A stretch of DNA of 16,522 bases, from positions 1 through 16,522 of the forward strand of contig SLKF01000144.1 in NCBI GenBank assembly GCA_007134725.1, written 5' to 3'. Source of the DNA: Clostridiales bacterium (GTDB taxonomy: Bacteria; Bacillota; Clostridia; Peptostreptococcales; T1SED10-28). The notes beneath the pieces were generated by a model. The model did no database searches. It was given only the letters and a program-made list of their open reading frames with translations, and was not told where the DNA came from. A program made the position numbers and the translations under genes. Of the stretch, positions 7,855-16,275 are shown one piece after another; the stretch's first letter is position 1, and each line of letters begins with the position of its first letter.

Positions 7855-7883
7855 ATTATATCTTCTCTATTAGTTTTTATCAA
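7855..7883 (-). promoter_or_regulatory. Promoter of the apt-rel-dtd operon
   Basis: TTGATA (7878-7883) and TATAAT (7855-7860) are exactly 17 bases apart on the minus strand, about 45 bases before the apt start. The -10 opens an inverted repeat, TATAATAG...CTATTATA (8 bp with a 6-7 base loop), and a second small hairpin, AAATGA-AAAA-TCATTT, lies just before the ribosome binding site. Confidence 0.85.
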
Positions 7884-7890
7884 CATCTAG

Positions 7891-9543
7891 CTAGTCATTC
7901 ATGAAAATTTGTTTAAAGACATATAAACCAATCAATATGAAACCCAGCCAACTAAGAATGGGAACTGAAAATAGAGTTCTCCCATAGTCCACAATCAGAA
8001 TCATGGTTGAAGAGATTAGCAATGCTGCGACTACGATGCTATTTCCCACTCTTTTTGTTTGTTTCTGAATTTCTCTTGAGATTTCCTTCGATTCTTCATC
8101 CCGTACGTGGACCGTAAATTTTTCATCTTCCATTTTTTGCAGAATGCTTTTCACCTGTCGCGGCATATATTTCAAGCTAAAGAGTACATCCTGAGAATAA
8201 CTGAGGTACTCCTTTGTAAGGTTTTCCGGATGATACTTCCGCTTATAAATCTCTTTCATGAAATCCTTAATCACCATGGCGATACTGAATTTTGGCGATA
8301 GCTGATTTACCGTGGACTCTAAGGATATTAAGGCTTTCAACAATAAAATATATTGACTTGGAAACTTCACTCCATTGTTGTAAGCAATATCCATAAATTG
8401 TCGTAGAGCGGTCCCCAGCTTTAATTCTTTCAGTGGTTTGTCATAATACTCACTTATAAAAAAAGAAACATCCTCTTTTAATCGTCGAGTGTTGGTTTCA
8501 AAACTTATGGCATCAATTTCTCGTATAGTGTTAAAAATTCTGTCCACATCTTTTTTACCCACAGCGATAAATAAGTTGGTAATAAAATTAATGCTATCCT
8601 GATCTAAAAACCCCACAACTCCAAAATCAATATAGGCAATTTTACCTTCGGGAGTGATGAAAATATTTCCAGGATGGGGATCACCATGAAACAAGCCGTG
8701 TATAAATATCTGTTCCAAAAAAAGATTGGTATTGTCTAAAGCTAATTGGTGAAGATTCAGTCTTTGATTTTCTAACGTTTCTTTATGTATCAGCTTATGA
8801 CCTTTGATTTTTTCCATGGTTAATACCCTTTTATTGCTGAGCTCCCAGTAAATTTTTGGAATATGGAATTCTTTATTTTCTTGGAAATTATTGCCAAATC
8901 GTTCCGCGTTTTTTCCTTCCAAAGTATAATCCAACTCCCGCTGAATGCGAAACCGAAATTCCTCTACAATATCTTGAAAACTATAGGCTTTGTTTTTATA
9001 AAAATGTTCATCGGTAATTTTTGCCAAGGTGTTTAGGATTTCCAAATCATCTTTTATAATATTTTCGATCTTAGGCCGTTGAATTTTTACAACCACTTCT
9101 TCTCCTGAAATTAATACGGCTTCATATACTTGGCCAATGGATCCGGAGGCAATCGGCTTTTTATTGAAAGAATGAAAAGTGCCATCAATAGATTGTTCAG
9201 AGTTTCGCTCAAATACTTCCTTTGCTTCCTCAAAGGAAAATTCTTCTACTTGATCCTGAAGTTTTTCCAGTTCCTCAATGATTTCTGCAGATAAAATATC
9301 CCGCCGAGTTCCCATAATCTGTCCAAGTTTAACAAATGTCGGCCCCAATTCTTCACAGGCCTTTCGGATTCTTACCCCCCAGGTCTCTTGATGGGAGTTT
9401 TTTCGAATTTTCAGCACTCTCTTCGGAATATATCCTTTCTTACGCATGCTATCAGCCAAAAAAGTGAACCCATATTTCACCAAAACTTCTCCGATTTTTT
9501 TATAACGCCGGATGGTTCCATACTTCCGATTAATGAACAACAT
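7891..9543 (-). CDS. UbiB/AarF (ABC1, ADCK-like) family atypical kinase
   Basis: A 550-residue member of the UbiB/ABC1 family. Visible features: KLGQ (72-75) of the KxGQ extension, the alanine-type loop ASGSIGQVY (122-130) in place of a normal P-loop, the ATP lysine in VVVKIQRP (K143), HGDPHPGN (276-283), and the metal-binding DFG (296-298). Two C-terminal membrane segments (about 500-520 and 525-546) anchor it. Relatives support quinone synthesis or other lipid handling; the role in anaerobes is not settled and I do not assign one. ATG 9541-9543 was chosen: it has a GGGGGG-rich ribosome site, while a TTG 14 codons upstream lies inside a terminator hairpin. It sits between secF and apt, where many Clostridia have recJ, and shares no clear promoter with either. 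Confidence 0.92.
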   Translation of the reverse strand: MLFINRKYGTIRRYKKIGEVLVKYGFTFLADSMRKKGYIPKRVLKIRKNSHQETWGVRIRKACEELGPTFVKLGQIMGTRRDILSAEIIEELEKLQDQVEEFSFEEAKEVFERNSEQSIDGTFHSFNKKPIASGSIGQVYEAVLISGEEVVVKIQRPKIENIIKDDLEILNTLAKITDEHFYKNKAYSFQDIVEEFRFRIQRELDYTLEGKNAERFGNNFQENKEFHIPKIYWELSNKRVLTMEKIKGHKLIHKETLENQRLNLHQLALDNTNLFLEQIFIHGLFHGDPHPGNIFITPEGKIAYIDFGVVGFLDQDSINFITNLFIAVGKKDVDRIFNTIREIDAISFETNTRRLKEDVSFFISEYYDKPLKELKLGTALRQFMDIAYNNGVKFPSQYILLLKALISLESTVNQLSPKFSIAMVIKDFMKEIYKRKYHPENLTKEYLSYSQDVLFSLKYMPRQVKSILQKMEDEKFTVHVRDEESKEISREIQKQTKRVGNSIVVAALLISSTMILIVDYGRTLFSVPILSWLGFILIGLYVFKQIFMND

Positions 9544-9574
9544 TACCACCCCCCAATATGTAACTTTTAAATAT

Positions 9575-9609
9575 AAAAAAGGCAATAATACTTATTTTGT
9601 ATTATTACC
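9575..9609 (-). terminator. Rho-independent terminator after secF
   Basis: An 11-bp stem (9581-9591 with 9599-9609, one G-U pair) with a 7-base loop is followed by six T's (9575-9580) on the minus strand. It ends the scf-sec transcription unit before the UbiB-like gene. I find no strong promoter between it and that gene. Confidence 0.88.
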
Positions 9610-9643
9610 CGTTAAAACCTTATTTAACCTTAAAATCCAACAA

Positions 9644-10534
9644 CTAAGAGGACTTTGCTCCTTGGTAGGATTTCTTCGCCGCCTGTTTTTCTTTGATCAT
9701 TACCCATACCGGAGTAGCAATAAAAATTGATGAGTAAGTACCACTCAGAATACCGGCGATTAAAGGTAGTGCAAAAGTTTTAATTTGCTCAACACCTAAA
9801 ATATATAAAGCAACGATCGTAAGAAGTGTAGTGACTGACGTGATGATGGAACGCTTAAGCGTTTGTGAAATACTAGTATTTCCCAGTTCAGCAAAATTAT
9901 TTTTCTTTAAGAAAGGAATGTTCTCCCGTACACGATCAAATACCACAATACTATCATTAATCGAATAACCCAGAATTGTTAATATCGCTGCAATAAAGGG
10001 GTTGTTGATAGGAATATTTAAAATTGCATAGACCGATAAAACGATTAAAATATCATGCAGTAAAGCCGTCAATGAAGCAATACCGTAGGATAATTCAAAA
10101 CGAAAGGTGATATAAATCAGCATCCCAATGGCTGAAATCAAAATTGAAAGCAGCGCTTTTTGTTGTATTTCCTGCCCAATGGATGGGCCAAATTGATCCA
10201 CTCGTAGAGCTTGGTCGGAAGATAAACTATACCGTTCCTGTAAATCATTAAATAGTTCCCGGCGCTGTTCACTGCTAAGATCTTCCGAGGTTCTAATCAC
10301 AATATTATGTTGATCTGTTCCGATATGATTGATACTCGCCCCAGGATCGTACTCATCTAAAATTTCCTGAATTTCTGCACTTTCAACGTATTGTTCCATG
10401 TCAATTTCTATTTCTGTACCTCCGGTAAAATCAATGCCCAGTTCCACACCTTGTATCAAGGTAAAAATACCACCGGTTAAAATAATCAAGGCAGAAATAA
10501 TAAAAAAGTATTTTTTATTTTCAACAATTTTCAT
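9644..10534 (-). CDS. secF: Protein translocase subunit SecF
   Basis: A membrane subunit of the SecDF accessory complex that uses the proton motive force to pull proteins through SecYEG. It is 296 residues: a first membrane segment (about 8-30), the GIDFTGG motif (33-39), a short extracytoplasmic domain (about 40-125), then five membrane segments. The conserved SINDSIVVFDRVREN motif is intact, with the aspartate and arginine positions expected for proton coupling. The start ATG has GGAGG upstream and lies 11 bases after secD. SecD and SecF are separate proteins here, unlike the fused SecDF of Bacillus. Confidence 0.97.
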   Translation of the reverse strand: MKIVENKKYFFIISALIILTGGIFTLIQGVELGIDFTGGTEIEIDMEQYVESAEIQEILDEYDPGASINHIGTDQHNIVIRTSEDLSSEQRRELFNDLQERYSLSSDQALRVDQFGPSIGQEIQQKALLSILISAIGMLIYITFRFELSYGIASLTALLHDILIVLSVYAILNIPINNPFIAAILTILGYSINDSIVVFDRVRENIPFLKKNNFAELGNTSISQTLKRSIITSVTTLLTIVALYILGVEQIKTFALPLIAGILSGTYSSIFIATPVWVMIKEKQAAKKSYQGAKSS

Positions 10535-10545
10535 AATAAGCCTCC

Positions 10546-11805
10546 TTACTTTAACCCAAATAGGGTTTTGCTTTTTCGAGTATTGATTTTAACGACTAAT
10601 CGTAATAATAGCCGGGTAACAATAATAGCAGTAAACATGCTACACAGTATTCCAATAATGAGAAGAATCGCAAAACCTCGTATCGGTCCGGTACCAAACT
10701 GGTAAAGCACAACACCGGCAATTAAGGTAGTTACATTGGCATCTAAAATGGTTTTAAAGGCACGCTTAAACCCTGATTCAATGGCGACCCGGACCGTTTT
10801 TCCGGTACCGATATCCTCTTTAATCCGTTCAAAAATAATTACATTTGCATCCACGGCCATCCCAATCGAAAGTATTAAGGCTGCGATTCCCGGAAGGGTG
10901 ACGGTAGCATTAAGTAAGACAATGACTCCAAATACCAGCAGGATATAGATGGTTAAAGCAATATCCGCAACTAAACCCGGAATTCTATAAATAACCAACA
11001 TAAACAGCATTAATAGAGAGATTCCGATAACCGCTGCCAATACACTTCTTTCCAAAGCATACTCTCCTAAGGTCGCGGTGATGGTAGAAGTCCGGATTTC
11101 TTCCAGTTCCACCGGTAAAGCCCCTGCACGGATCAATGCTGCCAGCTCTGCCGCCGACTCGATTGTAAAGTTTCCGGAAATTGTTGGTCTTCCGTCACCA
11201 ATCCGATCCTCTACCGTCGGTGCAGAAATGACTTGTCCATCAAGTATTATTTCAATGATTCTGTCTGATTCCGGCTTCTCTGGAAGTTGCGACAATCGTC
11301 CTGTAGCCTCTGCAAATGCCTCTCTAGCACCGGCATCTAACTCCAAAGCAACATAAGGACGATTCCCGTCCATCATTACCCGGGCATCGTTTACATCATT
11401 ACCGGAAATCACCAGATTGCCATCAGGATCAATAAACTCTAATCGAGCAGTGGTACCAATCATTGCAATGGCATCTTCCGCTTCTTCCACACCGGGAAGT
11501 TCTACCCGAACCCGGTCGTCTCCTTCTCGAACAATAACCGGCTCCATAAGCCCCATGCTGTCTACCCGAAGTCGAAAGATTTCAATAACCTGTTCAATTT
11601 CCCGGTCCAATTCCGCCCCGGTAGAATCTGTATTGGCTTCATACACAAGGTATACTCCACCTTGTAAATCAAGACCTTGATTTACAGATTCTGTTAATGG
11701 TGCGATCGATACACCACCTACGTTTAGTCCTAAAAAAGCGGTATAAGCACCTGCTACCACCAGCAGAATAATAAAAATAAAGGCTATCAAACTTTTTGTA
11801 TTCAT
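10546..11805 (-). CDS. secD: Protein translocase subunit SecD
   Basis: Partner of SecF in driving late steps of protein export. It is 419 residues: membrane segment 1 (about 6-26), GLDLQGG (44-50), the extracytoplasmic P1 domain (about 50-235, compact and without the long insertions of proteobacterial SecD), then five membrane segments with MAVDANVIIFERIKED (316-331), which holds the proton-relay aspartate. The start ATG overlaps the stop of the carbonic anhydrase gene in ATGA, and its AAGGAGG ribosome site is within the last codons of that gene. YajC, the usual third partner, is not encoded nearby. Confidence 0.97.
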   Translation of the reverse strand: MNTKSLIAFIFIILLVVAGAYTAFLGLNVGGVSIAPLTESVNQGLDLQGGVYLVYEANTDSTGAELDREIEQVIEIFRLRVDSMGLMEPVIVREGDDRVRVELPGVEEAEDAIAMIGTTARLEFIDPDGNLVISGNDVNDARVMMDGNRPYVALELDAGAREAFAEATGRLSQLPEKPESDRIIEIILDGQVISAPTVEDRIGDGRPTISGNFTIESAAELAALIRAGALPVELEEIRTSTITATLGEYALERSVLAAVIGISLLMLFMLVIYRIPGLVADIALTIYILLVFGVIVLLNATVTLPGIAALILSIGMAVDANVIIFERIKEDIGTGKTVRVAIESGFKRAFKTILDANVTTLIAGVVLYQFGTGPIRGFAILLIIGILCSMFTAIIVTRLLLRLVVKINTRKSKTLFGLK

Positions 11806-12323
11806 CGATGGACCTCCTTATTCCCTTTATGATCCCGGCCATATTCCGCATAATGTAGGGCAGAATCGTTGATCCCTTGAATTTCTTCATCGGTCAGTTT
11901 GCGGACGACTTTTCCAGGAGAACCAAGCACCAATACCCCGGAAGGAATTTTCTTTCCCAAGGTTACCATCGCTCCTGCACCAATTATGGTGTTCTCACCG
12001 ATCTTCGCCCCATCTAGAATAATGGATCCCATGCCGATTAAACAATTATCTCCTACAGTACAAGCATGGACGATGGCATTGTGCCCTACGGTAATATAAT
12101 CCCCCAAAATGGTTGGGTATTTATGACTGATGTGCAGTACACTGTTATCTTGAATATTGGTGTACTTTCCGATTTCAATTCGGTTATCGTCCCCACGAAG
12201 CACCACATTATACCAAATACTGGCTTTTTCTTTTACGGTTACCTTCCCGATAATTGTTGCATTTGGAGCAATATAAGCATCATTATGAATACTTGGCACT
12301 TCCCCTTGATGTTCTAAAATCAT
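11802..12323 (-). CDS. Gamma-class carbonic anhydrase-like protein (YrdA/PaaY/CamH type)
   Basis: A 173-residue left-handed beta-helix protein built from hexapeptide repeats (for example ITVGHN, TVGDNC, IIGAGA, LVLGSP), expected to form a trimer. The metal ligands of gamma carbonic anhydrases are visible: H64 in SVLH, then H81 and H86 in GHNAIVHACTVG, with the characteristic 5-residue spacing. It has a C-terminal helix, and it lacks the acidic loop of archaeal Cam, so it resembles CamH/YrdA. Many such proteins have unproved or weak carbonic anhydrase activity. It overlaps scfB upstream and secD downstream by 4 bases each (ATGA), which argues for translational coupling. Its functional link to either neighbour is unknown. 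Confidence 0.92.
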   Translation of the reverse strand: MILEHQGEVPSIHNDAYIAPNATIIGKVTVKEKASIWYNVVLRGDDNRIEIGKYTNIQDNSVLHISHKYPTILGDYITVGHNAIVHACTVGDNCLIGMGSIILDGAKIGENTIIGAGAMVTLGKKIPSGVLVLGSPGKVVRKLTDEEIQGINDSALHYAEYGRDHKGNKEVHR

Positions 12324-13693
12324 GATCGATCACTCTCCAATCTTTTTTTTGCTTCTATAATAATGGAGTTTTGTATTCGTTTTTTTTCCATTTCGCATCC
12401 CAATTCATAAGGATGCAGTAAACTGTCATTTTCATGATAAGCATTAGCATGACAACCACCACTACAGTAATATTTAGCCCAACAGTCTCTACAGGTTTCT
12501 TTATTATCTACACTGGCATTTTTAAAAGTTTCAGTGATTTCAGAATCCAAGTCTTTTTGATCCCAGATACTTCCCATCTTAAAATCCGTATTCCCTGCGA
12601 ATTGATGACAAGGGTAAATTTCTCCTTCGGGAGTTACCGAAACATATTCTACTCCGGCACCACATCCTAAGGCCCTTTTCTCTTGACAGGGATTTTTTTG
12701 TAAATTCATCTTAAAATGAAAAAATTCAAATTCCTCTTTGGTTCCTTTTTTTTCAAAGTAGGCCTCTTCTAGAATATCGTACTGTTCCTTAATTTCCTCT
12801 AAATCTTCGAAACCCAAGGCATAATCCTCTTCCCTCGAAGCTACCACCGGTTCCACTGAAACATTTCGAAATCCCTGCTCTGCAAGATGAATGACATCCT
12901 TGGAAAAATCTTTATTAAATTTTGTAAAAGTACCCCGTACATAGTAAGGTTTATCTCCACGTTTTTCCACCATTCGCTTAATTCTAGGAAGTATCAGATC
13001 ATAGGTCCCTTTATTATTTACTGTGTATCGCATTCGATCATTGGTTTCTTTGTTTCCATCAATGCTAAGTACGATGTTTTCCATGTTTTCATTAATATAG
13101 TCCATATTTTCTTCATTTAATAAGGTTGCGTTGGTCGTAATGGTAAAACGCATATTTTTATTCCACTCTTTTGCTTTTTTCTTACCATAACTCACTAAAT
13201 CCTTCACCACTTGAAAATTCATTAGGGGTTCTCCCCCAAAGAAATCCACTTCCAAATTCCGCCTTTTTCCGGAATTTTCAATTAAGAAATCCAAAGCCTT
13301 AGCTCCGGTTTCAAAGTTCATTAACAGGTTTTCTCCTTTAAAGTTCCCCTGGGAAGCAAAACAGTATTTACAACGTATGTTACAATCATGGGCTATGTGA
13401 AGACAAAGGGCTTTGATCACATGTTCAAAGTTTTCTCCCCGTTTAATATCCTTTGTAAATAGTTGTCCCTCTTTAATTAAGTGGTCCAATTCATCCATGG
13501 CTGTTCGCAAATCTTTTTCATTATATCTTATCTTTAAAGCTTGTAAGATCTTTTCCTTATCCACCTGGAGTTTAGGATCATCTTTCGGGTAGTACTCTAA
13601 AATATCATAAATCATTTTATCGACAATATGAACCGCTCCGCTGTTCACATCTAATACCACCGGAATATTATCCTTTTCAAACTGATAAATCAT
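12320..13693 (-). CDS. scfB: Radical SAM/SPASM maturase of the SCIFF peptide
   Basis: A 457-residue radical SAM enzyme that installs a Cys-Thr thioether crosslink in the SCIFF peptide (CteB family). The N-terminal ~90 residues look like a PqqD-like peptide-recognition domain. The SAM cluster motif is C104-x3-C108-x2-C111 (CNIRCKYC), with GGEP at 153-156. The C-terminal SPASM region has C336, C344, C362, then C401-x2-C404-x5-C410-x3-C414 and C433, enough to ligate two auxiliary [4Fe-4S] clusters. The start ATG has AAGAAGGGTGA upstream. The precursor gene lies 75 bases upstream across a terminator-like hairpin, and the carbonic anhydrase gene overlaps its stop. The family is well defined; the biological role of the product is not known to me. 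Confidence 0.96.
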   Translation of the reverse strand: MIYQFEKDNIPVVLDVNSGAVHIVDKMIYDILEYYPKDDPKLQVDKEKILQALKIRYNEKDLRTAMDELDHLIKEGQLFTKDIKRGENFEHVIKALCLHIAHDCNIRCKYCFASQGNFKGENLLMNFETGAKALDFLIENSGKRRNLEVDFFGGEPLMNFQVVKDLVSYGKKKAKEWNKNMRFTITTNATLLNEENMDYINENMENIVLSIDGNKETNDRMRYTVNNKGTYDLILPRIKRMVEKRGDKPYYVRGTFTKFNKDFSKDVIHLAEQGFRNVSVEPVVASREEDYALGFEDLEEIKEQYDILEEAYFEKKGTKEEFEFFHFKMNLQKNPCQEKRALGCGAGVEYVSVTPEGEIYPCHQFAGNTDFKMGSIWDQKDLDSEITETFKNASVDNKETCRDCWAKYYCSGGCHANAYHENDSLLHPYELGCEMEKKRIQNSIIIEAKKRLESDRS

Positions 13694-13723
13694 AATTTCA
13701 CCCTTCTTTCTTGTTCTCTCATT

Positions 13724-13754
13724 AAAAAACAGCAGTAAGAATCAACTGCTGTTT
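13724..13754 (-). terminator. Terminator or attenuator between scfA and scfB
   Basis: A perfect 10-bp stem (13727-13736 with 13745-13754), loop of 8, is followed on the minus strand by TTTTTT (13724-13729, overlapping the stem base). It starts about 15 bases after the scfA stop. It probably lowers maturase transcript relative to precursor peptide transcript and may protect the short scfA mRNA from decay. Confidence 0.85.
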
Positions 13755-13768
13755 ACTATGATGATGTA

Positions 13769-13915
13769 TTACCGCTTAGAATTTTCACATTCCTGGTTTC
13801 CCACGGTACATGAAGTTTTGCATGCGGATTGGCAAGATGTTTGACATTCTCCACATCCCGTGATGCTATCTTCTTTTGTTGAGGTTCCTCGTACAAGCGT
13901 TGTAATAAAAGTCAT
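13769..13915 (-). CDS. scfA: SCIFF precursor peptide (six cysteines in forty-five residues)
   Basis: A 48-residue ribosomally synthesised peptide, found by reading the 300-base gap between tgt and scfB. ATG 13913-13915 is preceded by AAAGGAG. The leader (about 1-19) reads MTFITTLVRGTSTKEDSIT; the core has six cysteines at 21, 24, 28, 32, 36 and 43 in GCGECQTSCQSACKTSC followed by TVGNQEC, the hallmark of the SCIFF family. As I recall, CteB of Clostridium thermocellum joins Cys32 to Thr37 of its peptide; C32 and T37 occupy the same numbers here. It has its own promoter and a terminator just after it. The core is typical, while the leader departs from the MKHIKT-like start I associate with the family. 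It is probably abundant; function and export are unknown. Confidence 0.93.
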   Translation of the reverse strand: MTFITTLVRGTSTKEDSITGCGECQTSCQSACKTSCTVGNQECENSKR

Positions 13916-13947
13916 TCTCTTACTCCTTTCCATATAATTTCTAATCA

Positions 13948-13953
13948 ATTATA
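13948..13953 (-). promoter_or_regulatory. Extended -10 promoter for scfA
   Basis: On the minus strand the sequence TGATATAAT gives a perfect extended -10 (TATAAT at 13948-13953). No good -35 is found at 17 bases (a TTGTTT lies 20 bases upstream), which fits extended -10 promoters. It is about 33 bases before the scfA start. Confidence 0.65.
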
Positions 13954-13995
13954 TCACAAAAAAGACTATATAAAAACAATAATAATCCAAGGACT

Positions 13996-15117
<1,122 letters not shown>

Positions 15118-15128
15118 CTAGTAACTGC

Positions 15129-16154
15129 TTATTTAATAAACATCGCGTCGCCAAAACTATAAAATCGATATTCCTGATCAATTGCTTCTTTATAAGCTTT
15201 CATGGTGTTTTCCCGCCCGGCAAAAGCACTCACCAACATAATTAAGGTTGATTTTGGCAAATGAAAATTGGTGATTAATCCATCAATTCCTTTGAATTTG
15301 TAACCGGGATAAATAAATATGTCAGTCCAGCCGCTTCCCCCTTGTATTCTTCCATTTTTATCGGCTATGGACTCTAAAGTTCTACAGCTAGTCGTTCCTA
15401 CTCCAATAACTTTTTTCCCATTGATTTTTGTTTGATTAATGATGTCTGCCACTTCAGTACTGATATGGTAAAACTCAGAATGCATTTTGTGATCCAGGAT
15501 ATTTTCTGCCTCTACGGGCTTAAAGGTTCCAAGCCCTACATGTAGTGTGATGTATACGATATTTACTCCTTTTTCTTTAAGCGCCTGCATAACATCCTCT
15601 GTAAAATGAAGACCGGCGGTTGGCGCTGCCACAGAACCTCGATTTTTTGAATAGATCGTCTGGTATCGTTCAGGGTTTTGTAGTGTTTCTCCAATATAAG
15701 GAGGCAGAGGCATTTCCCCTAATTCATCTAACACTTTATAAAAATCTCCAGTGTAATGAAATTTTACTAATCGAAGTCCTTCTTCCCGCTCTTCCACCAC
15801 TGTCCCTTCTAACAATCCTTCCTTAAAGAGAATATCCGTTCCTACTTTTAACTTTTTAGCAGGTCTGGCCATAACTAACCAGGTTTTTTCCTGTTCTTCG
15901 GCTACTAGAAGAACTTCTACTTTTCCTCCGGTTTTTTTCTTATTACCATATAAACGTGCAGGAATGACCTTGGTATCATTTAATACTAAGGTATCTCCTG
16001 TCTCTAAGTTTTCTGAAATATCGTAAAATCTTTTATGCTCAACATCTCCGGTACTGCGGTTTAACGTCAGCATTTTTGAATTATCCCTTTTTGCAATAGG
16101 ATGCTGAGCAATTAAATTTTCTGGAAGGTCAAAGTTAAATTCATCTGTTTTCAT
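15129..16154 (-). CDS. queA: S-adenosylmethionine:tRNA ribosyltransferase-isomerase
   Basis: Transfers and isomerises the ribose of SAM onto preQ1-tRNA to form epoxyqueuosine. It is 341 residues, the usual length. Recognisable segments are FDLPENLIAQHP near the N-terminus, RDNSKMLTLNR, DELGEMPLPPYI, RYQTIYSKNRGSVAAPTAGLHFT (all family-conserved), and HVGLGTFKPV. An upstream GTG (16164-16166) extends the frame by four codons but is part of the GAGGTGG ribosome site, so ATG 16152-16154 is the better start. It follows ruvB by about 110 bases, and I see no convincing promoter in that gap. Confidence 0.97.
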   Translation of the reverse strand: MKTDEFNFDLPENLIAQHPIAKRDNSKMLTLNRSTGDVEHKRFYDISENLETGDTLVLNDTKVIPARLYGNKKKTGGKVEVLLVAEEQEKTWLVMARPAKKLKVGTDILFKEGLLEGTVVEEREEGLRLVKFHYTGDFYKVLDELGEMPLPPYIGETLQNPERYQTIYSKNRGSVAAPTAGLHFTEDVMQALKEKGVNIVYITLHVGLGTFKPVEAENILDHKMHSEFYHISTEVADIINQTKINGKKVIGVGTTSCRTLESIADKNGRIQGGSGWTDIFIYPGYKFKGIDGLITNFHLPKSTLIMLVSAFAGRENTMKAYKEAIDQEYRFYSFGDAMFIK

Positions 16155-16214
16155 ATATTTATCCACCTCTGTTTACTTAATACCGATATTAATAATTCGT
16201 ATAATGCCTTCGGT

Positions 16215-16275
16215 TTGCACTTTTGTTGCACTTTCTTATAATTTCATCTTCAGTAACTCTTAGATTAACTCTTAG
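16215..16275. repeat. Two short tandem repeats at the ruvB-queA junction
   Basis: Two copies of TTGCACTTT(T/C) (16215-16224 and 16226-16235) repeat with an 11-base period. Two copies of a 12-base unit, A(G/T)TAACTCTTAG (16252-16263 and 16264-16275), lie directly adjacent with one mismatch; the second covers the ruvB stop codon. They look like small local duplications. Confidence 0.6.

Noticed and set aside
9544..9585. Upstream TTG start extending the UbiB-like protein by 14 residues
   Set aside because: The TTG lies in the stem of the secF terminator and has no ribosome site, while ATG 9541-9543 has a G-rich one.
10736..11680. Several long plus-strand open frames opposite secD
   Set aside because: They are antisense shadows of a G/C-richer conserved gene; translations are low-complexity serine/arginine/proline-rich with no family resemblance.
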